Of a stretch of 64,000 bases of DNA, positions 44,401 through 54,155 are shown one piece after another; positions within the stretch are counted from its first letter, which is position 1; each line of letters opens with the position of its first letter. The stretch covers positions 62,001-126,000 of the forward strand of contig CANQFA010000003.1 of NCBI GenBank assembly GCA_947597925.1. Direction: 5' to 3'. The DNA is from an uncultured Clostridia bacterium. Its GTDB lineage: Bacteria; Bacillota; Clostridia; Christensenellales; Borkfalkiaceae. A program made the translations under genes and the position numbers. The notes under the pieces were generated by a model. The model worked only from the letters and a program-made list of their open reading frames with translations, had not been told where the DNA came from and did no database searches.

Positions 44401-46504
44401 CGGTGCCCTCCGCGACCTTCACGTAGACGCGCTGAGAGGTATAGCCGTAGAGCGAGGCGCGGCCCGCCTCTGCATCGTCGATGACGAGCATGGGCGTATA
44501 ATAGTTGCTTTCGCTGTTGTTGTAGTAGTACTCCGCATATCCCACCTTCTTCTCCTCAAAGGCAAGGGAATCGGCCGTGGAATAGACGCGGAAGACGCGC
44601 TTGGTGCGGTTGTTCCCGTAGAAGGTGACGAGGGTGCCGCCGAACACGGAGGAACCGGACTCGACATAGTAGCCCGTCACCGTGGAACCGGAATCGGAGT
44701 AGGTGGCATTGCAGGCACCGTCGAGGGTGAGCGTTGCCCCGTTTGCGGCGGTATAGGTGTTATTGAGGTTGGCATTGTAGTTGATATACCCCATGCCCGA
44801 ACCGAAGTCAATGAGCTTAAAGGAGCCTGCAAGCCTTCCCGTCGATGCATTATAGAGATCGAGGATATTCTCCGTCACGCGATACATGTAGCCCGCCGTG
44901 CCCGAATCCAACCTTATGGTCGCATTGCCGAAGCCGTCGAGGGTGAGCTGATAGTAGGCATACTGGAGGAGCGATCCCTCGGCGTAGCCCCCTATCGCCT
45001 GCGGATTGACGACATAGCGATTCATCTCGCCGTACCCGACTTCTGTGTCGTTGCGCGCGAGGAACACTCTGACTTGCCCGCCGGTGGTCAGGCTGACATA
45101 ACCGAGGAGGTAGCACACCTCGCCCGTCGCGGCCCCGGAGGTATAGGTCACCCTGTAGTACCCGTCTTCATCGACGCGGTAGGTACCCGTGCTCTGGCCG
45201 TCGAGGCTGCTGGTGAGGGTGGCGCCGTTGAATGCGTCGAACCTGAGCGTCACATCTCCGTAGACGCGTCCGCTGCCGACCACATATTGATAGTAGATCC
45301 TGCCGTCGCGCGTCTCGTCGTAGTAGACGAAGCCGTCGTTGACAAATTTTCCCATCAGCGTGTCGTCGTTTGCGAGGGCGAAGCTGAAGGAACGTGCATT
45401 GGCGTTATACTGCCCCTGATAGTAGAGCCCGCGGCGGAGCAGGATGACGTGCGCGGGATCTCCCCCGAGCTGATAGATGATGTCTTCGCCGCCGATGAGG
45501 TCGGTGTAGCCCTTGCTCCAGACGGCATAGAGGATGCCGACATTGCCCAGCGTAAAGGTATCCTCGGCGGACTCGCCTTCTACGTTCTCAAGCATCCCGT
45601 CGATGGCGTGGGAAGCATACTCCACCGTGCCGTTCGCACTTCTCGACCAACCCGCGAGGAGGTATCCCTCGGCGTGGAAGCGGTCGTAAGGAAGGGTCAC
45701 TTCGGTCCCATAGACAAACTGGAGGATCTCCCGCTCCTCTGCGCCCCCGTCGGGATAGTTGGAGCGGAGGACGACGGTGAGCTGCCGCCTGTTGAGGTAG
45801 AAGGTATACACGTTCTTCGCGGGGTCTTCGCCGAGCGCGTGCGTCGTGTCCTGTCCCTCGTGCGAGGCAGCCGTTTCGAAGCCCTCGATGCTTACGGAAG
45901 GCGTATAGTTGGCCGCGGGATAGTCATATCCCGTGATCGTGTCGGCGGCCTCATAGCCGTCGAGCGTGGCCTTCTGCGTCCAGACATTCACGGTATAGCC
46001 GACCTTGTAGCGGGCGGTGAGCGTGACGTTGCTCTCGGGCATCTTTGCCGTGGAGGTGAGCGCGGTCCCGTTCAGGAGCCATTCGCCGAACTGCCAGCCC
46101 GTGCGCGTGGGGATATATCCCTCGACCGCGGCGGAGATATTTTCTCCCGCCTTGAGACGGATCGCGGGAGCAGAGACCTGCCCTGCGCCGACGTCGAGCG
46201 TGACCGCATAGGTCTTGGTCCATTTTGCATAATAGGTCTTGCTCTCCGATGCCACGACCGAAGAGACCGCACTGCCGGTGAAGTCGGCATTGTCGAACCA
46301 ACCTTCGAAGGCATAGCCCTCCCGCTCGGGCGTGGGCAGGGTGACCTCCTCCCCCTCTGCGGGGGTCATGGCCTCGATGGGGGTCCCGCCATAGGTCTCG
46401 AACTTCAGGCGGATGCCCGTCGTGCATGCGGCAAATGCCACACAGAGCACGGTCATCAGGGCAAGCAGGAAGCAAACCACAAGATCACGTTTCAGTTTTT
46501 TCAT
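41453..46504 (-). CDS. Large secreted lipoprotein with InlB-type and beta-rich repeats
   Basis: A 1683-aa protein. The signal ends AFAAC (Cys27 lipidated). Residues ~30-330 hold Listeria-Bacteroides (InlB B/Flg_new) repeats, seen as YAFEGWFDNADFTG...YYAKW and LLAGWSRSANGTVEY...YAVW. The remainder is many ~60-residue beta-rich units built on 'G-x-L-T-L-D-G-x-G-x-A-x-Y' followed by 'V-x-G-x-Y' and an aromatic strand. I cannot match these units to a named family. No sortase motif or C-terminal helix is present. The ATG at 46504 has AAGGAG 8 nt upstream; an upstream ATG at 46528 overlapping the previous stop lacks one. It is the last gene of the MoxR-Bat-LRR cluster. Confidence 0.85.
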   Translation of the reverse strand: MKKLKRDLVVCFLLALMTVLCVAFAACTTGIRLKFETYGGTPIEAMTPAEGEEVTLPTPEREGYAFEGWFDNADFTGSAVSSVVASESKTYYAKWTKTYAVTLDVGAGQVSAPAIRLKAGENISAAVEGYIPTRTGWQFGEWLLNGTALTSTAKMPESNVTLTARYKVGYTVNVWTQKATLDGYEAADTITGYDYPAANYTPSVSIEGFETAASHEGQDTTHALGEDPAKNVYTFYLNRRQLTVVLRSNYPDGGAEEREILQFVYGTEVTLPYDRFHAEGYLLAGWSRSANGTVEYASHAIDGMLENVEGESAEDTFTLGNVGILYAVWSKGYTDLIGGEDIIYQLGGDPAHVILLRRGLYYQGQYNANARSFSFALANDDTLMGKFVNDGFVYYDETRDGRIYYQYVVGSGRVYGDVTLRFDAFNGATLTSSLDGQSTGTYRVDEDGYYRVTYTSGAATGEVCYLLGYVSLTTGGQVRVFLARNDTEVGYGEMNRYVVNPQAIGGYAEGSLLQYAYYQLTLDGFGNATIRLDSGTAGYMYRVTENILDLYNASTGRLAGSFKLIDFGSGMGYINYNANLNNTYTAANGATLTLDGACNATYSDSGSTVTGYYVESGSSVFGGTLVTFYGNNRTKRVFRVYSTADSLAFEEKKVGYAEYYYNNSESNYYTPMLVIDDAEAGRASLYGYTSQRVYVKVAEGTVVLSGETGMYQFTVTERFTTEEELVGPIDVLTVKSFVYSTGVSSDLNVTYWYSVTYEEQEEPETFDVQYQGEGGATLTLVGGFAVYKDAEGTTVTGAYNAVNGSDNTIRLTGDTRYYYFEINEDAKSFIVLEKLFGSLRERTAAGAADSSVQLSFDGKGGATLTTTPAEEEAEPIVVAGTYEEKAGTEEGAPTVYTFKASDGSVQFDFLILSTSSTSYFTRYNTAMPTELTSEKDGSLTLDGYSYEATYVDAEGNEVTGRYIVSAENEIQFTGDDNVSHIFDVTGSTFTLRGYEARSYLYLNNMEMTGLIFELDGYGKVTAYEVIDGERTQVGTGPYRLEDGSRCIINYDDGKGGTVLTGRLSIYTVSSTTGYYVFVVEKEEIVRSYINPADWSVLIPDAYGNATMYTKTGTVERGQYIIITEDLLYYANSAGTDASIFRYSYDKEGNAENGTIERLSYSEHGYYTPDLRSLRFSRYGFMIMDGETRYYYTLNSAGEITVYLRDTENEDANKYGFVSQNIGTFADTILFEGTTYLNNNGYPIRFDREAGTENDYPVLTELDDGSQVKEPFGGLNFQPTGTAEFTVSGSVVLDGLTSPVPCTVVRENVGEGEDAATELYVLIGNYRFDIEVDYKGETGNSYKVTRMRYMVSVVNDAYYSDYYFLSMLMQLFGGGTPNLDANAYGFITVTAEYDKTGEVTEQFIDVTFGAVPVTFGDGTTITSLEHAKYEFDDRSGYYIVDYEDNEGTAYKFYFLISDSQVYQNTMAFLLASCARIQTLQADGGYEVTVECTVAGQSGSAGDIWNVSLKQGETELVYDSAVIFQNKLYYIVRTREHLDTDADGVDSGRILTTTYYVMNFVERAPEQVGGADDPDPDESEGEGGDEEADPVPQVTIPYFESCTVEKMDMDTVYDLSGSFVDVSRTDGKIYSVNYGRRQYYVGEDGDVHEEGSELHTVTTTNGMVFDITITENADGSRTADITRRV

Positions 46505-46524
46505 GAAAGTTTCTCCTTTTTTGT

Positions 46525-49332
46525 TCATTCTGCATCGGGTATGTCGCTTTCAGAGGGCGCATAGACTGCATAATACACCGCATCCTCCGTAAGAGTCATG
46601 AGATCGGACATCATCAGTTCAGCCGCGCCGCCCTCTGCCGTAGCCCAGCCGAGGAAATCGTATCCTGCGCGGTAGGGAGCGCCGCCCACTGTGGGGGTCG
46701 TGACGTTTTCGAGCTTCGCCGTATCCACAGAGAGGACATAGCCCTCCTCCGAGATCTCCGCGCCCCAGAATACGGGACGGAAGGAGGAATTCCAGTTGAT
46801 GCCCCAGCCCTCGGGGGCCTCCTCGAGTGGCGTATAGAAGTTCACGGCCGTGCAGCCGAAGAAGGTATGGCGGCCGAGGGTCTCGAGCGTCTCGGGCAGG
46901 ACGACAGAATTGAGAATGGTGCATCCGAGGAAGGCATAATCGCCGATCTGCTTGAGGGAGGCGGGGAATGTGACGGAACGGAGCGAACTATTGTACGCGA
47001 AGGCAAGCATCGCGATCTCCTGCAGGTTGCTGCCGAAGCGGACTTCGCTCAGCCCGCAGCCCAAGAAAGCACCCGTCTTGATCCTCTCGACGGACTCCGG
47101 GATCTCCAAAGTCCCGAGCCGACAATAGCAGAAGGCATAGTTCGTGATCTCCTTGAGCCCCTCATGAAGGGTGAGCTGCTGCAACGCGACGTTCAGTCCG
47201 AATGCGCCTACGCCGATGGTCGCGGAGGCGGGAATATCGAGCGTCGGGATGCCGTTGAGATAGAAGGCCAAGTCGCCGATGGTCTCGAGTCCCTCGGGAA
47301 GGCGGAGATCTCTGATCGCGCAGCTGAAGAAGGCCTGCGTACCGATCGTCTTCACCTGCGTGGCAGAGAGGTCGACGACCGACAGACGGTCGCACTGGAA
47401 GAAGGCTTCATCGCCGATACGGGTGAGTGAATCGGGGAAATTGATACTGCTGAGTGCCATGCACTGGAAGAAGGTAAGGTCCTCGATCGCGGAGAGATTC
47501 ATATTGAGGCTCGCCGCCGTGAGCTGCTGGCAGTTCATGAAGGCCGCGGTGCCGATATAGCGTGCCTGTGCGAGGCCGTCGATCATCTGGAGATTCTGGT
47601 TGTCGTAGAAACAATAGTCGGCGACACCGCGCACCCCATCCCTGAGGGTGATGGCAAGGATCTGGCGGGAATCGTCGAATCCGACCACCCAATTCCCCGC
47701 ATAGATGACGCCGTAGGCATCGGATGTATTGTAGAGTGCCGTCCCACGGAAGGCATATGCCCCGATGTGCGTCACGCTCGCGGGCACGAGATACTCGGGG
47801 TTGAGCGTGTTATTGTCGAGGGTGATGCAGTTATTGAACGCATAGTCCCCGATACTCTTGAGCTTGCTTCCGAGGTTGACGACTCTGAGGAAACCGCACT
47901 CGTAGAAGGCGCCCTCGCCGAGGATCTCGAGGTCGGAATTTTCGGGAACGGTGAACCGATAGAGCCCGGGGCAGCCGTAGAAGGCATAGGACCCGACATA
48001 TCGGATGGATGCGGGAAGGTCCACCTGCACCAGATTGGGACAGCCCGCCGCCGCGGTCGTATCGGTCGCTGCCGTCGTGGCGAATACCCGCGTGCCGATG
48101 CCCACGGTCCCCTCTCTGATGTTCTGCCCTACCGCAGTGAGCTCGGTGAGCGTATCCTGATCGACCGAGATGAGCCATTTGTCCGCATAGGCAAAGCCCT
48201 TCGGCTGCCCTTCGAGCAGGGCCGTGCCGACGAAGGCGCCCGCGCCGACATCCGTCACGCTGTCGGGGATGGTGACCTCGGCAAGTGCGGTGTCATACTG
48301 GAAGCAGCCCGTGGGGATGGTCTCCGTCCCTGCGGGAAGGTCCATCTTCGTGAGCATATCGCATGAAGCGAAGCACTGGCTGCCCAGCGTCAGGCTCTCA
48401 TAGGGCCCTGCAAAGGTGACCGTCTCGAGCTTGGGGTCGTGTAAGAAGGCATAGGCGCCGATGGAGGTAAGCCCCGCGCCGAGGGTGACGGAAGTGAGTT
48501 CGGAATTGCGCGTGAACGCATTGATCCCGATCGTCTCCACGCTGTCGGGAATGGTGACCTCCTTGAGCGCGATGCAGTTGGAAAAGGCCGACGTGCCGAT
48601 CTCCACGACCCCGTCGGGGATGTCGATCTCCTCGATGGAGGAGCAGTAGGCATACAGGTAGTCGGGGATGACATTCATATCCTCGGGATCGGGGAAATAG
48701 GCCTCCTTCAGGAGCGTGCACCCCTGGAAGGTCGCCTCGCCGATCGAGGTGACCGACTCGGGGACGGAGACCGACGTCAGGGAGATACAGCTCAGAAAGA
48801 CGCTCGCACCGATGCTCTGCACGCCCTCTTCGAGGACGACCGAGGTCACCTGCTGATTGTTACGGAAGGCGCCGTCCCCGATCTCGAGCACGGGCTTGCC
48901 GCGATAGGTCGACTCGATGACGACATCGCCCACCGAGGAGCGCGCGGAGGAGAGCAGCCATGCCGTCCCGTCGTTGATGCGGGTATAGAGATAGCCGTAG
49001 TCGGCGGGCTTATAGTAGGAGAGGGTCTCCGACCAATCGGAGTAGAGCCCCTGCACCCCCACCGCACGGATACGGATATCGTAGTCCCCTTCGTCGAGCG
49101 CCGAGAGCGAGTACGTGGCGCGGCGCGAACCGCGGGTCACGATCTCGCCGATGGAATTCGTGATCTCGATCTCATAACTGCGGGCATCATCCACCTCCGA
49201 CCAGTAGAGATCGTCCTGATCGTCCACATAGCAATATGCGGGCGTCGAGAGACGGACCTCACCGCACGCCGACACGAGGAAGGTCGTGCCAAGGAGCAGG
49301 ATCGCCGCTAAAATTGCCGTTATCTTTTTCAT
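46525..49332 (-). CDS. BspA-like LRR lipoprotein
   Basis: A 935-aa surface protein. The signal ends LVSAC (Cys23). An N-terminal fibronectin-III-like domain (~30-110: YWSEVDDARSYEIEI...) is followed by about 25 LRR_5 units (~135-830; e.g. SIGASVFLSCISLTSVSVPES). A C-terminal InlB-type repeat (YDFLGWATAEGG...YYAVY) closes it. Such proteins bind host or microbial ligands. Its ATG overlaps the vWA gene stop by 4 nt, which ties it to the Bat module. Confidence 0.9.
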   Translation of the reverse strand: MKKITAILAAILLLGTTFLVSACGEVRLSTPAYCYVDDQDDLYWSEVDDARSYEIEITNSIGEIVTRGSRRATYSLSALDEGDYDIRIRAVGVQGLYSDWSETLSYYKPADYGYLYTRINDGTAWLLSSARSSVGDVVIESTYRGKPVLEIGDGAFRNNQQVTSVVLEEGVQSIGASVFLSCISLTSVSVPESVTSIGEATFQGCTLLKEAYFPDPEDMNVIPDYLYAYCSSIEEIDIPDGVVEIGTSAFSNCIALKEVTIPDSVETIGINAFTRNSELTSVTLGAGLTSIGAYAFLHDPKLETVTFAGPYESLTLGSQCFASCDMLTKMDLPAGTETIPTGCFQYDTALAEVTIPDSVTDVGAGAFVGTALLEGQPKGFAYADKWLISVDQDTLTELTAVGQNIREGTVGIGTRVFATTAATDTTAAAGCPNLVQVDLPASIRYVGSYAFYGCPGLYRFTVPENSDLEILGEGAFYECGFLRVVNLGSKLKSIGDYAFNNCITLDNNTLNPEYLVPASVTHIGAYAFRGTALYNTSDAYGVIYAGNWVVGFDDSRQILAITLRDGVRGVADYCFYDNQNLQMIDGLAQARYIGTAAFMNCQQLTAASLNMNLSAIEDLTFFQCMALSSINFPDSLTRIGDEAFFQCDRLSVVDLSATQVKTIGTQAFFSCAIRDLRLPEGLETIGDLAFYLNGIPTLDIPASATIGVGAFGLNVALQQLTLHEGLKEITNYAFCYCRLGTLEIPESVERIKTGAFLGCGLSEVRFGSNLQEIAMLAFAYNSSLRSVTFPASLKQIGDYAFLGCTILNSVVLPETLETLGRHTFFGCTAVNFYTPLEEAPEGWGINWNSSFRPVFWGAEISEEGYVLSVDTAKLENVTTPTVGGAPYRAGYDFLGWATAEGGAAELMMSDLMTLTEDAVYYAVYAPSESDIPDAE

Positions 49333-52124
49333 TCTTGATGTTCCGCCTTTTTCGCCCTGTATTCTCGGATGATCTCATGCGGCCACTTGAACTTGAACTT
49401 GCGCACGAGGATATCGATGAGGAAGAGGACCATTGCCGTGATCATGAAGGCGAGCCGAGGGTCATAGACTCTCTGGATCACGGGGATGAGCCCTTCGATG
49501 GCGCCCCAAGGCTCCTCTTCGGGGATGACCCGTCCGCCGCCGTTCTCCGCGATCTCCGCGAGCAGTGCGCCGTTGTCCGTAGAGCCGTCGGTGTCCTGCC
49601 ATTCGGTATATTCGGCGGAATAGGCAAAGCCCTTATAGATCTCCGCTTCGGCGGTGACTTCGCCCGCCGCATTGCGCCGTCTCACCTCGATGCGGTAGAC
49701 GCCGCTCGTCTTGATCACGAAGTTGCAGCGCGAATAGCCGTTGTCCGCACCGAGATAGGTAGTGACATAGACATCGCTGCGCACTTCCTCTTCGGGGACA
49801 TTCAGAGAGATCCTCTGCTCTCCCCCTTCGGACAGGAGGACGATCTCGCCCTCCAATACATCGCCCTCTTCGAGCGGAGCCGAGATGCCGAGCTGGTTCA
49901 TGTAGTTCTCTTCGCGCAGGTTGAGCTTGATCTCCTGCGTGCGGATGCTCTCGAGGGGCATGAGGCCCGCGACGACATTCTGGATAAAGCGCTTGCCGCA
50001 GGCGTCCGCGAGGAAGGCCTCCGACCAATCGCCGTAGACGTCGCACATGAAGCTGCCCACTTTGCCCATGCCGAATTTCCACTCCGAATAGATGGGTACG
50101 CCGAACTCCCCTACCATGAAGGTGTCGGCGGTGACGCGGGCGCGCGTGCCGAAGTAGCCGTCGAGGGTGGTCTTCATCTGCCAGCGCGTGGAGATGCCGC
50201 TCACGTTCTCGACGCCGTTGGGGTCAAACCCCGCCGCGAGGTTGGAGAGCGGGTCATTGATGATGGGATGGAACTCCTTCTGTGCGGATTCCTTGATGGC
50301 CTCCGCACGCAGGTCGTCCTGCATGACGATGGAGAGCTGGGAGAGGTCGTCGACGAGATAGGTCTCGCCGCCCGTGGGCACCGAAATGCGGTCCATGCGG
50401 TCAAATCCGTCCGCATCCATGCCGATCGCGATGATGGAGATGGAGATGTCATTCTCCTCGTGGTAGTTGAGCGCGAGGGGAAGATATTCCTCCTCGGGCT
50501 CGGTGGGCGCACCGTCGGAGACAATGATGATGTGCTTCTTGTCCACCTTATCGCTGATGGACTTGAGCGCATCGCCCGCACGGCGGATGGCGCTGGAATA
50601 AGTCGTGTTACCCTGCGCCCTGACCGAATTGATCGCCTCCTTGATGATGGCGTCCTGTGTACGGGGAGTCGGGGACAGCACATTGCCCGTGGTCGTGGAC
50701 AGCGTGACGATGCCCACATAGTCGCGCTCGTTGAGCACGTCGAGACAGTCGAGCGCACCCTCCTTGGCGGCCTCGAGCTTTTCCCCCGCCATGGAGCCCG
50801 AGACGTCTATGACGATCTCGACGCCGACGGGAGGCGTATAGTTGATGGCCTGCACGGGCAGCATCTGCTGCAGGAGGGTATTTGCGAGGTCGCTGCGCTT
50901 GTAGGCATGCGCCTGCCCCTCGGCCGTTCCGCCCGTGGTAAAGAGCCCGCCGCCCGCATTGTACACATAGTTATAGAGCAGGGCGTCGAATCCCGCAGGC
51001 AGGTCGGAATTTGCGATGTTGTTGAGGATGACCTGATCGTAGTTGCACAGGGCTTCGAGTGTCTTGGGCAGGCTCTCGGCGTCCGTCCTGACATTGACGA
51101 CGGTCGGCTCATAAGGGACCTCCGCGTCGCCGAGGATGGAGGTGAGCTTGTCGGACTGCCCCTCTTCCTGCTGGAGGATGAGCACCCGCGTAAAGACCTC
51201 TACGTTGAAATAGGAGCAATAGCTGTTGTTCTCGGCGAGGCCGTCGTTTACCGTCTCCACGCGCACGACCACCTCGTGGACACCTTGCTCGGTGAAGGAC
51301 TTGCGAAAGGTGACGCTCTGGCTTCCCGCAATGAGAGGCACTTCCTGCACCCCCGTCTCGGTATCGAGGGAGCCGTTGTCATAGAGCTCCACGGTCGCCA
51401 TGCGGTCGCCCTGCGTACTCACGAGCTGCACGTCGAGGGAGAACTCCTCGTTGATGCCGATGTGATAGTCGGGGAAGACGATATCCTGCACGCGGAGGCT
51501 GTCCCCGGGGTCCGCTTCGGTGATATTCACGGTGTCCACGCGGATGCCCTGCGCCGCGATCGAGCGGACGATGGTGCGGGCGTTTTCATCCGTCTGTTTT
51601 CCGTCCGTGATGAGGATGATCTTGGCGGATTCGGGATAGTGGAAGAGGGATGCGCCGTAGCGGAGCGCCGCGGCGATATCGGTCGCCGTCGTGTCGGGGT
51701 AGTCCGTCGTCGCATAATAATCGTTCAGAAGGCGGTCGGGATCGGACGTGAAGGGTACGACATAGCGCTGATCGAAGCCGAAGGTGACGATGCCGATATT
51801 GTACCCGTCATACGAGCTCTCCTGCACGACCTGCTCCACAAAGCGGTCACGGCGGTCCGAACAATAGTCCTCGGTGTCGGAGACATCGACGAGGAGGAGG
51901 ACCTCGTTTTCATCATTGTGGATGGAATAGTGGAAGGTGATGCCCGAGAGCGCCAGAATGGCGAGCAGCATGACCAACCCGTGCATGATCATGGAGATGA
52001 TGCGGTTGCGGGTGCGCCTGTACCGCTTGGAGAGCAAGAAGTACGGAAGCACCGTGAGGACGGCTGCGGGGATGAGGAGCAGAAGCAGCCAGGGATATGC
52101 AAATTGAATGGAAAATCCTTGCAT
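49329..52124 (-). CDS. BatA-like membrane protein with two vWA-type domains
   Basis: A 931-aa protein. The BatA N-terminus (FAYPWLLLLLIPAAVL) plus a second helix at ~47-63 lead into a first vWA-like domain whose MIDAS is degenerate (DVSDTED near 80). A glutamine-amidotransferase-like region (GGGLFTTGGTAEG) surrounds a second vWA domain with an intact MIDAS (DVSGSMAG near 441). A helix near the C-terminus (LAFMITAMVLFLIDILV) anchors it again. Bat proteins act in envelope integrity with MoxR. AGGTAG and 12 nt separate it from the gene before, and it overlaps the LRR gene after it. Confidence 0.9.
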   Translation of the reverse strand: MQGFSIQFAYPWLLLLLIPAAVLTVLPYFLLSKRYRRTRNRIISMIMHGLVMLLAILALSGITFHYSIHNDENEVLLLVDVSDTEDYCSDRRDRFVEQVVQESSYDGYNIGIVTFGFDQRYVVPFTSDPDRLLNDYYATTDYPDTTATDIAAALRYGASLFHYPESAKIILITDGKQTDENARTIVRSIAAQGIRVDTVNITEADPGDSLRVQDIVFPDYHIGINEEFSLDVQLVSTQGDRMATVELYDNGSLDTETGVQEVPLIAGSQSVTFRKSFTEQGVHEVVVRVETVNDGLAENNSYCSYFNVEVFTRVLILQQEEGQSDKLTSILGDAEVPYEPTVVNVRTDAESLPKTLEALCNYDQVILNNIANSDLPAGFDALLYNYVYNAGGGLFTTGGTAEGQAHAYKRSDLANTLLQQMLPVQAINYTPPVGVEIVIDVSGSMAGEKLEAAKEGALDCLDVLNERDYVGIVTLSTTTGNVLSPTPRTQDAIIKEAINSVRAQGNTTYSSAIRRAGDALKSISDKVDKKHIIIVSDGAPTEPEEEYLPLALNYHEENDISISIIAIGMDADGFDRMDRISVPTGGETYLVDDLSQLSIVMQDDLRAEAIKESAQKEFHPIINDPLSNLAAGFDPNGVENVSGISTRWQMKTTLDGYFGTRARVTADTFMVGEFGVPIYSEWKFGMGKVGSFMCDVYGDWSEAFLADACGKRFIQNVVAGLMPLESIRTQEIKLNLREENYMNQLGISAPLEEGDVLEGEIVLLSEGGEQRISLNVPEEEVRSDVYVTTYLGADNGYSRCNFVIKTSGVYRIEVRRRNAAGEVTAEAEIYKGFAYSAEYTEWQDTDGSTDNGALLAEIAENGGGRVIPEEEPWGAIEGLIPVIQRVYDPRLAFMITAMVLFLIDILVRKFKFKWPHEIIREYRAKKAEHQE

Positions 52125-52136
52125 TCTTCTACCTCC

Positions 52137-54155
52137 TTACGATTTTTCGCGCGAATGGAGCGCCCATTCGGCAAAGAGCAGAGCGACGAGTGCCGCCGCG
52201 AACCAGACGAGCAGATCGTCGATCCGGTCTGTGGCCTCCTGCTCCGCGAAGGGATCGGCGAGAGCCTCGTCCTCGGCATTGATGTTGCTTTCCTCGGCGG
52301 GCGTGCGCACATAGATCTTCTGCTGTGCACGCTTTCCGAAGTAGGTCGTCACGTCGAAGGTATACGTCCCGGGCATGTCGAAACTGCGCACGACGGGAAG
52401 ATCTTCGTCGGTAAACTCGACGGGTTCGAAGACGCCCTGCTCGCTGGAGAGAGTCGCCTTGGGCCCGCGTCCGTTGATCGTGACGTTTTCATTGACATTG
52501 AAGGTATTCCCCACCACGGTAGACGGAAGGAAATAGTCGAACATGTTGTACCACAAGCTGACCCATTCGATGGGCTGCAGGGCGAGGTTGGAGTCGTGGA
52601 TGCTGAAGCACATGACCGCCGTCTTGATCTCCTTGTCGTTGCGGACGAGGAGCATGGGCGCATTGTTGCAGGTCATGAGGACATCGTATTCTTCGGAATA
52701 GCTGACCTCCACATAGCTGCTGATCTGGATCTCGCCCGCGGACACATTGCGAAGGAGTGGATGCTCGGGCATCTCCGCATTCAGCGACACCATGCGGCCG
52801 TCGCCGAAGGGGACCTGACGCATCGCCGTGATGCCCGATCCCGCGGGAGAGCCCAAGGGATCGAGGAGGATGGATACGCCGTCCACGGGGAGCAGGTCGG
52901 GCATGTAGTGCTCGAAGATGTACACGTCGTAGCCCTCGGTCTCGGGGTGCCACCCCTGCTGGACTTCGGTAACCTGGATATCCCAACGGTCGGAAAAGGC
53001 ATCCTGAATGACGGGCAGAATCCCATAGACGAAGGGGTTGGGACCGACCATATTCGTATGGCCGCTCGAGTACTGCACCTTGATGACCTCTTTGAGCCCG
53101 CCGTAGAGGTAGAAGCTGTTGTCGACCTTCAGGCTGTCCGCTTCGTCCACAAAGACCTCGATGGAGTTGAAGGTATAGAAGCGATTCGAGTCCGAAAGTC
53201 TGCAGTAGAGGACATCCTGCGTGTCCTGGGGTTCATCCCCTCCCCCATCTTTAGGAAAATAGCGGAAGATGACCGTCTTGGTGCGGTCGCCGTCGCAGAA
53301 TACGGAGAAGGGCTCGATGGTCAGTTCGCGTCCGCCCTGCTCGGCGTCGATGGCGTTCGCCCCGTGGACCTGCACATTGAGGTCCACCTGTCGGTCGGTG
53401 CCATAGCACGCGAGCTCCACGGTGAGCTGATAGAAGCCGTCGTCGAGTTCGGCGTGGGCATTGAGGATGGCGACATTCCACTCCCCCGTCGCCCGCACGG
53501 GGACCACGGTGATATCCTCGGGCGTATACTGGAACGTCTTGTCCGTATAGACGCGGATGCGCGCGTAAGGATTGGCGGCGAGCGTCTCCTCGCTCAGGCG
53601 CATGGCGGCATCGAAGTCGGCGCTGCCGTAAGAGCAGTGATAGACCTCCTCCCCTCCCTCTTTGAGTTCGGTAAGTGCCGAAATCGCGCCCGCGGGCGAC
53701 ACGCGCGTGCGATAATAGAAGGGCGAATCATCCGCGATAATGACGGACACACGCCCGCCCGCGGCGATGATGTCGCTGTTGCGGAAATCGGCGGCGGCAA
53801 GGTCGAGTGCGCGGTCGAAGCGGGTCTCCCCTTCCGTCGTCTCCGTGTACATGCTCATGGAAGAGTCGATGATCGCGATGAGTTCATTTTCATCTCCCGC
53901 CGCCTGATAGACGATGGCGGGCTGGGTCATGATGAGGGACATGGCCGTGAGAATGAGCACCTGACAGAGGAAAATGAGGATATTGCGGAGCTTGCTCGTG
54001 GGAAGCCGCCGCTTCTTGTACTTGAGGCTCAGCTTCCAGACAAAGGTACTGTTGATGTGCCGCGTCTGGTAGTTGGGCCGTATGATATAGATGATGATGA
54101 GCGCCAGGACGCCGAGAAGCCCCAAAAGTCCGAGCGGCAAAAGTAACTGCATCAT
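52137..54155 (-). CDS. BatA-like membrane protein with one vWA-type domain
   Basis: A 672-aa protein with an N-terminal helix (LLGLLGVLALIIIYI) and a second helix near residue 60-80. A vWA-like domain follows, with the partial MIDAS IDSSMSMY near 92. A long extracytoplasmic beta-rich region and a final helix (LLVWFAAALVALLFAEW) complete it. It is paralogous in plan to the next gene. The start (tandem ATGs) overlaps the DUF58 stop by 4 nt. Confidence 0.88.
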   Translation of the reverse strand: MMQLLLPLGLLGLLGVLALIIIYIIRPNYQTRHINSTFVWKLSLKYKKRRLPTSKLRNILIFLCQVLILTAMSLIMTQPAIVYQAAGDENELIAIIDSSMSMYTETTEGETRFDRALDLAAADFRNSDIIAAGGRVSVIIADDSPFYYRTRVSPAGAISALTELKEGGEEVYHCSYGSADFDAAMRLSEETLAANPYARIRVYTDKTFQYTPEDITVVPVRATGEWNVAILNAHAELDDGFYQLTVELACYGTDRQVDLNVQVHGANAIDAEQGGRELTIEPFSVFCDGDRTKTVIFRYFPKDGGGDEPQDTQDVLYCRLSDSNRFYTFNSIEVFVDEADSLKVDNSFYLYGGLKEVIKVQYSSGHTNMVGPNPFVYGILPVIQDAFSDRWDIQVTEVQQGWHPETEGYDVYIFEHYMPDLLPVDGVSILLDPLGSPAGSGITAMRQVPFGDGRMVSLNAEMPEHPLLRNVSAGEIQISSYVEVSYSEEYDVLMTCNNAPMLLVRNDKEIKTAVMCFSIHDSNLALQPIEWVSLWYNMFDYFLPSTVVGNTFNVNENVTINGRGPKATLSSEQGVFEPVEFTDEDLPVVRSFDMPGTYTFDVTTYFGKRAQQKIYVRTPAEESNINAEDEALADPFAEQEATDRIDDLLVWFAAALVALLFAEWALHSREKS

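Noticed and set aside
41546..46564. A 1672-codon open frame opposite the large lipoprotein, and others of over 1000 codons opposite nifJ (459-4115), the repeat lipoprotein (34220-38461) and the Bat genes (49236-54146)
   Set aside because: All lie exactly antisense to well-supported genes, lack signal peptides and ribosome sites, and show low-complexity Leu/Gly/Arg/Val/Asp-rich composition. High GC and codon bias suppress stops on the opposite strand.
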